Origin: Kiritimatiellota bacterium
GTDB taxonomy: Bacteria > Verrucomicrobiota > Lentisphaeria > Victivallales > JAADHT01
Direction of reading: 5' to 3'
DNA: 10,196 nucleotides
Assembly (NCBI GenBank): GCA_013151705.1
Contig: JAADHT010000183.1
Coordinates: forward strand, 1 to 10,196
The position numbers and the translations under genes are program-made. Of the stretch, positions 1 through 4,796 are shown one piece after another; the stretch's first letter is position 1, and every line of letters begins with the position of its first letter. The notes beneath the pieces are model-generated. The model saw only the letters and a list, made by a program, of their open reading frames with translations. It was not told the origin of the DNA and did not search any database.

Positions 1-330
1 CGCGATTTTCGCGGTTATCCTGCCAGTATCGACATCCGCGAGAATTTTAAACGAGCGACTATATGAACCCGGCGTGTAGCCGTGATGAATCAAGCTGCAT
101 CCTTTCGGCGCGCTATCTTCATCTCTTGTTCCGGTGATTGACAACTCCTTTTCCTCCAGGGAGACATCCACGCGCTTTTCGTCGATTCCCGGCATCTCGG
201 CCACGACCACGAGTTCGGTATCGGACTCGTATATGTCGGTCGCTGGAACATACACCGGCCCCTCGCGGGTAATCTCGGTTGAAGCCTCCGCCTTTTCCCT
301 GTGCGCGATTTGATTCGATTTCGTATCCAT
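1..330 (-). CDS. Hsp20-family small heat-shock protein, C-terminus cut by window edge
   Basis: Small heat-shock proteins are ATP-independent holdases that bind unfolding proteins in the cytoplasm and hand them to DnaK/ClpB. The frame is open from an ATG at 328-330 to base 1, giving 110 residues without a stop. An AAGGAGGAG ribosome-binding site lies at 337-345, about six bases upstream of the ATG. After a charged N-terminal segment of about 24 residues the alpha-crystallin domain begins (YVPATDIYES), followed by strands of the type seen in ELVVVAEMPGID and VDVSLEEKELSITG. The hydrophobic run before MPGID is the typical signature. The end of the domain and any C-terminal I-x-I motif lie outside the window. 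It sits 111 bases downstream of a second, clearly different hsp20 gene and is probably co-transcribed with it. Family assignment is firm; which subclass is not known. Confidence 0.9.
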   Translation of the reverse strand, partial: MDTKSNQIAHREKAEASTEITREGPVYVPATDIYESDTELVVVAEMPGIDEKRVDVSLEEKELSITGTRDEDSAPKGCSLIHHGYTPGSYSRSFKILADVDTGRITAKIA

Positions 331-421
331 TTTTCACTCCTCCTTATAATTGTCGTTAAAGTTGTTCGGCGGGTTGTCACGCCGCTGTCTGGTGACGGCG
401 AGAGTCTCGCTTGAACTCGAA

Positions 422-444
422 TAATTGCCGTATCGCCGCAATTA
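422..444 (-). other. Small hairpin overlapping the hsp20 stop codon
   Basis: TAATTGC at 422-428 is exactly complementary to GCAATTA at 438-444, with a nine-base loop. It overlaps the TAA stop of the upstream hsp20 gene and lies in the gap between the two hsp20 genes. No U-run of note follows on the minus strand, so it is more likely a transcript-processing, mRNA-stability or weak attenuation element than a terminator. Its function is inferred only from position. Confidence 0.3.
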
Positions 445-873
445 AGCCGTTATTTTGATCTTACGCGCTTTCGCTTCCTGCGATTTGGGCAGTGTCAAGC
501 TCAACACTCCGTTTTTATAGCTGGCCGCGACTTTGCTTTGATCGATATGAGACGGAAGCTGGTACGCGCAAGTCATTTTGCCGGTTCCGCATTCCTTGCG
601 GTGCACCGCGACTCCTTCCGGAATCGAGTCTTTCTTCTCGGCCTCGATACTCACCTGGTTGTTCTCCACGTTGACGTTTATAGAGTCCGCGTCGAGTCCA
701 GGGATTTCCAGAGTCAACACGTATCCGTCGTCGTCACTCCAAATGTTTACGGGATACCCGAATGATTCCGGCGCCCCGGATACATTGCCGAGAAGCTTTC
801 CCATCTGATCTTTGATCAACTGCAACTCCCGGAAGGGATCCCACGAATTAAGGTGCCTGTGTGTTCTGAACAT
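442..873 (-). CDS. Hsp20-family small heat-shock protein
   Basis: A 143-residue cytoplasmic holdase chaperone with the full small heat-shock architecture. There is a short N-terminal arm (WDPFREL at residues 11-17, typical of class A/Hsp20 proteins), an alpha-crystallin domain at about residues 41-130, and the conserved G-V-L motif (NGVL, 121-124) near the end of the domain. A C-terminal I-K-I tripeptide (139-141) matches the I-x-I anchor used for oligomer assembly. Length is normal for the family. The start at 871-873 is supported by AGGAGG eight bases upstream. An ATG at 878-880 is nearer the ribosome-binding site but out of frame. Cysteines at 95 and 102 are uncommon in bacterial Hsp20s and could be redox sensitive (inference). 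It is first in a two-gene unit with the partial hsp20 downstream; its likely promoter is the sigma-54-like site at 1026-1041. Confidence 0.95.
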   Translation of the reverse strand: MFRTHRHLNSWDPFRELQLIKDQMGKLLGNVSGAPESFGYPVNIWSDDDGYVLTLEIPGLDADSINVNVENNQVSIEAEKKDSIPEGVAVHRKECGTGKMTCAYQLPSHIDQSKVAASYKNGVLSLTLPKSQEAKARKIKITA

Positions 874-1025
874 TGTTCATTCCTCCTGTTGTTTCGCATG
901 GATTTGATTTGGATGACGGCGACTCGCCCCTATGCGAACCACCCGACCACCCCATCAAACCAGCTTGTTGCTGTAAACTAAAAAATCCAAACGCAAGCGT
1001 GCACGCGCCGTGTCGGTTTCATTTT

Positions 1026-1041
1026 AGCATACGCCGTGCCA
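1026..1041 (-). promoter_or_regulatory. Sigma-54-like (-24/-12) promoter for the hsp20 pair
   Basis: On the minus strand the sequence reads TGGCACGGCGTATGCT. The sigma-54 consensus is TGGCACG-N4-TTGCW. The GG and GC dinucleotides are both present with the obligatory ten bases between them, and the only departure in the core is ATGC for TTGC. It faces the hsp20 genes and predicts a start near 1015, giving a leader of roughly 140 bases. No canonical heat-shock (sigma-32) promoter or CIRCE element was seen upstream of these genes. A good consensus match alone can arise by chance. Confidence 0.45.
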
Positions 1042-1100
1042 TATAATGCCATTATTGTTTTATCTTATTAATAATTAACTATTTAAGGAATTTATACCCT

Positions 1101-1130
1101 TTGCGAACCGGTGATTATATGCGCTATAAT
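1101..1130 (+). promoter_or_regulatory. Sigma-70-like promoter pointing into the non-coding region
   Basis: TTGCGA at 1101-1106 and a perfect TATAAT at 1125-1130 are separated by 18 bases on the plus strand. Transcription would start near 1137 and run through the repeat-rich stretch, in which no plus-strand gene can be found. The -10 hexamer is part of the left arm of the inverted repeat at 1125-1167. The surrounding DNA is AT-rich, so chance occurrence is a real possibility. Confidence 0.3.
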
Positions 1131-1167
1131 GACACACTTTGTCGGGTTATATAGAAGAGTCATTATA
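1125..1167. repeat. Perfect nine-base inverted repeat, 25-base spacer
   Basis: TATAATGAC at 1125-1133 is the exact reverse complement of GTCATTATA at 1159-1167. The spacer carries the first copy of the TGTCGGGTTA element. As RNA it could fold as a stem-loop on either strand; as DNA it could be a spaced operator. Confidence 0.6.
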
Positions 1168-1288
1168 ACTCTCGGCGGTAATGAAAGGAACTGCCTGGAC
1201 GCAAGGTATTAACCCGACACCAAAACATTTGAGATGCCTGTAGGCTCGCTAACAGTACGTTTGATGTCAAATATATAAACGTCGGGTT
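1140..1288. repeat. TGTCGGGTTA element, three copies in two orientations
   Basis: TGTCGGGTTA occurs at 1140-1149. Its exact reverse complement TAACCCGACA is at 1210-1219, and GTCGGGTT recurs in direct orientation at 1281-1288. The first two copies could pair to close a stem of ten base pairs around a loop of about 60 bases; the third could compete with the first for the middle copy. This is either a structured RNA with alternative folds or a set of protein-binding sites. Confidence 0.5.
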
Positions 1289-1429
1289 GATAATGGGGGG
1301 GATCCAACGCTTTTCGAAAAAGCTTGGCAAGGCATTTTTATATGGAAGAGCGCCAAGTAAGGCGAGCGAGCGACTCGTCATTTCCGAATGTCGCCCAAAA
1401 GGCAATGACTTACTTCCGCGCGATGTGAT

Positions 1430-1513
1430 GTTTTAAGCCGTGCAAAGCACTAGTATCGCATACAGCCTCAGGCATCGCATTGATGGCGTTTTAAGTTGTA
1501 CGCAATACTAGGG
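1430..1513 (-). repeat. Pair of diverged hairpin repeats at the 3' end of the rhomboid gene
   Basis: On the minus strand two segments begin CTAGT and end CTTAAAAC, with a small hairpin between: one at about 1489-1511, overlapping the last codons of the rhomboid gene, and one at about 1430-1453. Their starts are 58 bases apart. The hairpin is GTA-TTGCG-TAC in the first and GTGC-TTT-GCAC in the second, so the third base pair changes from A-T to G-C with pairing kept. Overall identity is about 17 of 24 bases. The family and role are unknown. Confidence 0.4.
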
Positions 1514-2501
1514 ACAAGGCCGAGATCCAAGCCGCGAGAATCGCGGCGGCTGCGACACATCCGGACAAGGTCTGGAATAAAACGCTTCCGCGGAGCGCCG
1601 CGAGTTTCGCGGAAAACCATCCTATGACGAAGCCCCAGAAAAAACCGAAAAAATGCCCGGTCAGGTCGCTGCCGGGTCCGGAGCCCGTCATACCGAGCAG
1701 GGCGACGGCGGCGCCCAGGGGGAGCCAGAATCTCAAAGTGAATTTTTCGCTCAACGGAGTTTGGGAGCGGGTTCTCAAAGCGGCCATCGCTCCGAGAAGA
1801 CCGAAAACGGCGGTCGAGAATCCGAGAGCGGCGTATCCGCGGTCGGCATTGAACCACAAACTGGTGATATTTCCCATAATTCCCGAAAGCACCGCGATGG
1901 CGACGACCGCGCCGCCGCCGATCTCGACCGCCAGCATCCCCCCGAAGAAGACCGCGAAAAGGGCGTTTCCGAGAATATGCGGTGCGTCCGCATGCAGAGT
2001 GAGGGCGGTTATCGGCCGCCACCACTGGAAAACCTCCGGTTTGGCGGTTGAGAGCTCCCCCAAAGAAAACCAGGACGAACCCTCGGAAACCGGACCGGTG
2101 ATCAAATGGAAGGCCGCGAGAATCGCGGATAGCGCCATCATCGGCAGAGCCGGAGCTAGACGCAACGGTTTCGGCGGCTCCTCGAAAATTTGTTTGAATT
2201 GAAGGAAGAAGGTGCGTTCACTTTCATAATCGCGAATATCGCGTTCGGCGCGTTGAAAAAGGTCGGGAGAAATTACAAAAATCCAGGCAGGCGCCCGACG
2301 AGTGATGGCGTCTTGCCGGAAATCCGAATCCGGGTGAGGGTCGGCGGCCGAGTCGAACGGCGAATCGATTTTCCGTAGGATGAATTCGATGTTCTGCGAC
2401 TCCAGAACGGCGCACCATTCGAGCGCCGTCTGCGAGTCGGGAGCTTGAATGGTGTTCATGTTATCAGCCGGAACGCCACAGTTTTTGTGGGAGGAATTCA
2501 T
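1491..2501 (-). CDS. Rhomboid-family intramembrane serine protease with soluble N-terminal domain
   Basis: Rhomboids cut transmembrane segments of substrate proteins within the membrane using a Ser-His dyad. With the start chosen here (336 aa), residues 1 to about 112 are soluble. They include a segment (TALEWCAVLESQNIEFIL, then a W-x-F-V-I-S strand) that resembles the small domain in front of some bacterial rhomboids. About seven membrane segments follow. Core signatures are WWRP (160-163), the H-x4-H-x3-N pattern (His170, His175, Asn179), catalytic Ser229 in GFST and catalytic His283 in DLTGHFFG. All key residues are present, so it should be active. The frame extends upstream to an ATG at 2597, but those 32 residues look like translated non-coding DNA containing a terminator-like hairpin. 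The ATG at 2501 has AAAGGA about twelve bases upstream; an ATG at 2459 has no visible ribosome-binding site. Substrates are unknown. Confidence 0.85.
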   Translation of the reverse strand: MNSSHKNCGVPADNMNTIQAPDSQTALEWCAVLESQNIEFILRKIDSPFDSAADPHPDSDFRQDAITRRAPAWIFVISPDLFQRAERDIRDYESERTFFLQFKQIFEEPPKPLRLAPALPMMALSAILAAFHLITGPVSEGSSWFSLGELSTAKPEVFQWWRPITALTLHADAPHILGNALFAVFFGGMLAVEIGGGAVVAIAVLSGIMGNITSLWFNADRGYAALGFSTAVFGLLGAMAALRTRSQTPLSEKFTLRFWLPLGAAVALLGMTGSGPGSDLTGHFFGFFWGFVIGWFSAKLAALRGSVLFQTLSGCVAAAAILAAWISALSLVLRTT

Positions 2502-2532
2502 TTGATGATAAAATCCTTTCGACCGACGACGT

Positions 2533-2569
2533 AAAAACAAAAGCGAGACAGGGGGGCTCGCCCCTCCTG
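2533..2569 (-). terminator. GC-rich hairpin with following U-tract
   Basis: On the minus strand CAGGAGGGGC pairs with GCCCCCCTG (2549-2569), with a bulged A and a short CGAG-type loop. After a six-base gap comes TTTTGTTTTT (2533-2542). It lies just upstream of the chosen rhomboid start and would stop transcripts reading in from icd. The gap before the U-tract weakens the call. If real, it argues against the longer rhomboid start at 2597, which would place it inside the coding region. Confidence 0.4.
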
Positions 2570-2799
2570 AAGCGGGTAAACCCCAAAGCGCTTTCATGCG
2601 AGACTTTATTTCAGCCGCCGAACCGGAGTGTCGCCGCGGAGACGGCGGGCGGCGGGGCTCCCCCTTTTACTTAGGAATTTCAACCTTACCTTCCACCGAC
2701 ACAAGGCCGATGGGGAGGTGGGAATTCAGGCTCGACTGACTGCAGGACGGTTTTTTCAGGCCGTCATCTTCCTTGCGCCAGGGCAACTAACGGATGCGG

Positions 2800-2826
2800 A
2801 AAATGTCGCCCTGAAAGGAGCCGACA
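2800..2826 (-). terminator. Probable intrinsic terminator of icd
   Basis: About 20 bases past the icd stop, minus-strand TGTCGGCTCCT pairs with AGGGCGACA (nine pairs with two single-base bulges, loop TTC) and is directly followed by TTTT. The U-run is short, so termination may be partial, but the position is right for the end of the icd message. Confidence 0.45.
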
Positions 2827-2846
2827 TATTCCGGGCGGAACGCGAG

Positions 2847-4100
2847 TCACATTCTTTCGACTACCGCCTTGGCGAAGCCGGAGCAGCTCACCTTGGTCGC
2901 ACCGTCCATCAAGCGCTCGAAATCGTATGTGACGATTTTGTCGGTTATGCAGCGCTCGATTCCGTTGATGATCAGTTCGGCGGCCTCGTTCCAACCGATA
3001 TGCTCGAGCATCATGACACCTGAAATCGTCAAAGAGCTTGGATTGACCTTGTCCTGACCAGCGTATTTCGGAGCCGTTCCATGCGTCGCTTCGAAGAGCG
3101 AGAGTCCGCTCTCGTAGTTGATGTTGGCACCAGGGGCGATCCCGATTCCACCCACGCAGGCGGCGAGAGCGTCGGAGACGTAGTCGCCGTTCAAATTCAT
3201 CGTGGCGATGACATCGTACTCGTCGGGACGCGTGAGAATCTGCTGGAGAAACGCGTCGCAGATGCAGTCCTTCACGAGTATTTTGCCCTCGGGAGCGTTC
3301 CAATCGCAATCCGGAGCGGCGGCCGCGACATCCGCGAACTCTTTTCGGACCAAATTGTAGCCCCAGTCCTTGAAGGCGCCCTCGGTGAATTTCATGATAT
3401 TGCCTTTGTGAACCAGCGTGACATTGCGCCGTTTATGGGCTATCGCGTAGTTCATGGCGGCTCTGACGAGACGTTCCGTTCCAGATTTCGAGATTGGCTT
3501 GATTCCTATTCCGCTGTTTTCCGGGAAACGTATTTTATCCACTCCCATCTCGTTTTGAAGGAATTCGATGATTTTTTTGGCTTCCGGCGTTTCCGCTCTC
3601 CATTCTATTCCGGCGTAGATATCCTCTGAATTCTCGCGGAAGATAACCATATCCGTTTTCTCCGGATGTTTTACGGGAGACGGAACGCCTTGGAAGTAGC
3701 GGACCGGTCGGAGACAGGTGTAAAGGTCTAGTTTCTGGCGCAGCGCCACGTTGAGGGATCGAATGCCTCCGCCGATCGGAGTGGTGAGCGGACCTTTGAT
3801 GGCGACGTGGTATTCTCTTATCGCGTCAAGGGTCTCTTCCGGAAGCCAGGCGTCGCCTTCATAGAGCTCATGCGCCTTGTCGCCCGCGAAAATCTCCATC
3901 CAGGCGATGGAGCGTTTGCCGCCGTATGCCTTCTCGACGGCGCTGTTCCACATCAGCATGCTGGCGGAGGTTATGTCGGGACCGATACCATCTCCCTCGA
4001 TATAGGCGATTATCGGATTGTCGGGCACCGACAAATTCCCTTTTTCGTCGCAAGTGATTCTTTCTCCGGCCGGCACAACGATTTTATCAAACACACTCAT
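2847..4100 (-). CDS. icd: NADP-dependent isocitrate dehydrogenase
   Basis: Converts isocitrate to 2-oxoglutarate and CO2 while reducing NADP+, a TCA-cycle step in the cytoplasm. The 417-residue protein matches the E. coli-type homodimeric enzyme (416 aa) end to end. Substrate residues are in place: Ser115, Asn117, Arg121, Arg131, Arg155, Tyr162 and Lys232. The metal-binding acids are Asp282, Asp306 and Asp310. NADP preference is indicated by Lys345-Tyr346 in HGTAPKYAG, Val352, Tyr392 and Arg396, matching the E. coli NADP set. Ser115 is the position phosphorylated by AceK in E. coli; whether this organism has such a kinase is unknown. The start is the ATG at 4098-4100, with AAGGAG (4109-4114) eight bases upstream. 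The TTG three bases earlier is a weaker choice. A large stem-loop sits in the leader, and a terminator-like hairpin follows the stop. Confidence 0.97.
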   Translation of the reverse strand: MSVFDKIVVPAGERITCDEKGNLSVPDNPIIAYIEGDGIGPDITSASMLMWNSAVEKAYGGKRSIAWMEIFAGDKAHELYEGDAWLPEETLDAIREYHVAIKGPLTTPIGGGIRSLNVALRQKLDLYTCLRPVRYFQGVPSPVKHPEKTDMVIFRENSEDIYAGIEWRAETPEAKKIIEFLQNEMGVDKIRFPENSGIGIKPISKSGTERLVRAAMNYAIAHKRRNVTLVHKGNIMKFTEGAFKDWGYNLVRKEFADVAAAAPDCDWNAPEGKILVKDCICDAFLQQILTRPDEYDVIATMNLNGDYVSDALAACVGGIGIAPGANINYESGLSLFEATHGTAPKYAGQDKVNPSSLTISGVMMLEHIGWNEAAELIINGIERCITDKIVTYDFERLMDGATKVSCSGFAKAVVERM

Positions 4101-4139
4101 CAAACAAACTCCTTAAAGAATTGGAACACCAAGAATAAC

Positions 4140-4196
4140 GCCGCGGCCGCGGAAACACCGACTGCCTCAACGGGAGGCGATCGGTGCGGCCGCGGC
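4140..4196 (-). promoter_or_regulatory. Large two-tier stem-loop in the icd leader
   Basis: Bases 4140-4150 pair perfectly with 4186-4196 (eleven GC-rich pairs). Inside lie a second stem ACCGA/TCGGT (4157-4161 with 4181-4185) and an apical stem GCCTC/GAGGC (4164-4168 with 4174-4178) closed by a five-base loop. There is a six-base one-sided bulge (4151-4156) and a two-by-two internal loop. In total 21 base pairs sit within 57 bases, between the predicted icd promoter and its ribosome-binding site. No U-run follows on either strand, so it is not a classic terminator. Its position suggests control of icd message stability or translation. Structured motifs upstream of icd have been described in metagenomic RNA surveys, as I recall, but I cannot tell whether this is one of them. 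Confidence 0.5.
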
Positions 4197-4199
4197 TGA

Positions 4200-4227
4200 A
4201 ATCTACATCACCAACAAATGGATTCAA
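4200..4227 (-). promoter_or_regulatory. Candidate icd promoter
   Basis: On the minus strand TTGAAT (4222-4227) and TAGATT (4200-4205) are separated by 16 bases. The predicted start, near 4193, falls at the outer edge of the leader stem-loop, which would make that structure the 5' end of the icd transcript. The -10 box matches only four of six consensus bases, so the call is tentative. Confidence 0.35.
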
Positions 4228-4279
4228 GTTCGCGAAGTAATTTATTAATGAGACCGGTATGCTCGGATTTCCGAAGGAA

Positions 4280-4297
4280 TGTTCGTGTTCACGAACA
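4280..4297. promoter_or_regulatory. Perfect operator-like dyad upstream of icd
   Basis: TGTTCGTGTTCACGAACA is a perfect dyad (eight-base arms, two-base centre). It lies about 50 bases upstream of the candidate icd -35 box, where an activator or repressor dimer could bind. The TGTTC/GAACA ends recall LexA-type half-sites, but the eight-base spacing does not fit the four-base spacing I recall for Verrucomicrobia. The regulator is unknown. The rest of 4228-4384 shows no gene. Confidence 0.4.
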
Positions 4298-4384
4298 GGA
4301 AACAGGAAATGATGTCATCGTTAATTCCTTTCGATCAATATTCCTGAATTTGGAACTGTTTTTCACGGGGAACAAGCTGGAATC

Positions 4385-4416
4385 AAAAAAAAATCCGCGA
4401 TATCGCGGATTTTTTT
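4385..4416. terminator. Perfect bidirectional intrinsic terminator
   Basis: The 18-base palindrome ATCCGCGATATCGCGGAT (4393-4410) is flanked by eight A's on the left and continues into a T-run to 4416 on the right. It therefore forms a stem with a U-tract whichever strand is transcribed. It lies about 25 bases past the stop of the minus-strand lipoprotein gene, for which it is the obvious terminator, and it insulates icd from upstream transcription. Confidence 0.9.
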
Positions 4417-4424
4417 GTTAGGAA

Positions 4425-4443
4425 AACGGTTGAAAAAACCGTT
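4425..4443 (-). other. Hairpin overlapping the lipoprotein stop codon
   Basis: AACGGTT (4425-4431) pairs perfectly with AACCGTT (4437-4443) across a five-base loop, and on the minus strand it is followed by TTTT. It overlaps the TAA stop and precedes the stronger terminator at 4385-4416. It may act as a first termination or 3'-end stabilising stem. Confidence 0.35.
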
Positions 4444-4657
4444 ATTTTGTTTTCGGCAGATCGACCGTGGGCGCTTCAGCGTTTTCAGCCTCCACCTTTT
4501 TGGTTTCCGCTTCTGTTTTCAATTTAGCGGCTTCGCCTTCCAACGTCTCGGTAGTGGCGTTGATTTTATCAGCCGGCGTCGACTCTTTTTTGCATGAAGT
4601 TAAAATCGCGACTCCAGCAACCATCACACAGCACAACACTACTCTGAAAATACTCAC
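4442..4657 (-). CDS. Small lipoprotein
   Basis: A 71-residue predicted lipoprotein. Residues 5-21 form a hydrophobic signal segment ending in the lipobox L-T-S-C, so lipidation at Cys22 and anchoring in a membrane are expected. The mature part (50 residues) is rich in Lys, Glu and Ala, and residues 31-60 are predicted by eye to be helical, perhaps a short coiled coil. The last residue is lysine, and the size and make-up recall the murein lipoprotein Lpp (58 mature residues, attached to peptidoglycan through its terminal Lys). That is analogy only. The Cys is followed by Lys-Lys and not Asp, so retention in the inner membrane is not signalled in the E. coli sense. The start is GTG, supported by AAGGAGG six bases upstream. 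It lies 139 bases downstream of secA and is followed by a strong terminator. Confidence 0.8.
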   Translation of the reverse strand: MSIFRVVLCCVMVAGVAILTSCKKESTPADKINATTETLEGEAAKLKTEAETKKVEAENAEAPTVDLPKTK

Positions 4658-4796
4658 AATCCGCCTCCTTATTGTCTCAACGGGTGTCTCCTTAACAGAA
4701 AAGGGACTATCAACCGCCGATTCATAAAGCGAAAGTAGAACATGGAAAAACAGTTTTGCAAACCAACAAGGCGAATCCCATCGGAATCAGTGAAAT

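Larger units (their letters stand above)
874..1490. other. 617-base non-coding region with repeats and opposed promoters
   Basis: No convincing gene lies in this gap. An 80-codon open frame on the minus strand (1163-1405) starts at a TTG with no ribosome-binding site and resembles nothing I recognise. Visible structure includes: an AT-rich core at 1041-1180; a palindrome GCGTGCACGC at 997-1006; ATAATGCCATTAT at 1043-1055; a perfect nine-base inverted repeat (1125-1133 with 1159-1167); ACGTTT/AAACGT at 1257-1262 and 1277-1282; the hairpin GCTTTTCGAAAAAGC at 1309-1323; and CTTGGC/GCCAAG at 1323-1328 and 1352-1357. The density of hairpins suggests an untranslated RNA or the remnant of a mobile or repetitive element. 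No tRNA T-loop, tmRNA, RNase P or SRP signature was found by eye. Confidence 0.5.
2502..2846. other. Non-coding gap between icd and the rhomboid gene
   Basis: No gene is supported here; open frames on the plus strand run antisense into icd and lack ribosome-binding sites. The stretch holds two minus-strand terminator-like hairpins (annotated separately). It also has GC-rich tracts at about 2610-2670, where GGGGCTCCCCC followed by TTTT resembles the GGGGCTCGCCCC core of the hairpin at 2549-2569 about 100 bases away. The stem GACGG/CCGTC (2746-2750 with 2761-2765) is also present. Nothing else stands out. Confidence 0.5.

Noticed and set aside
874..1100. CIRCE or sigma-32 heat-shock promoter for the hsp20 genes
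   Set aside because: No TTAGCACTC-N9-GAGTGCTAA dyad and no CCCCAT-type -10 at suitable spacing was found.
1163..1405. 80-codon minus-strand open frame
   Set aside because: TTG start without ribosome-binding site, odd composition rich in Trp, Pro and Phe, no recognisable family; it overlaps several perfect inverted repeats better explained as non-coding.
1100..1430. tRNA, tmRNA, RNase P or SRP RNA
   Set aside because: No TTCGANNC T-loop, tag-peptide reading frame, GAGGAAAGTC core or SRP GGAA tetraloop context on either strand.
1430..1513. CRISPR-like spacing: GTTTTAAG-starting segments 58 bases apart
   Set aside because: Only two copies, about 70 percent identical, one inside a gene; there is no third repeat and no cas gene.
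2502..2597. Longer rhomboid start at 2597
   Set aside because: No ribosome-binding site, and the 32 added residues translate a GC-rich terminator-like hairpin and U-tract.
4280..4297. LexA (SOS) box upstream of icd
   Set aside because: Half-sites look similar but the spacing is eight bases instead of the four I recall for Verrucomicrobia, and icd is not an SOS gene.
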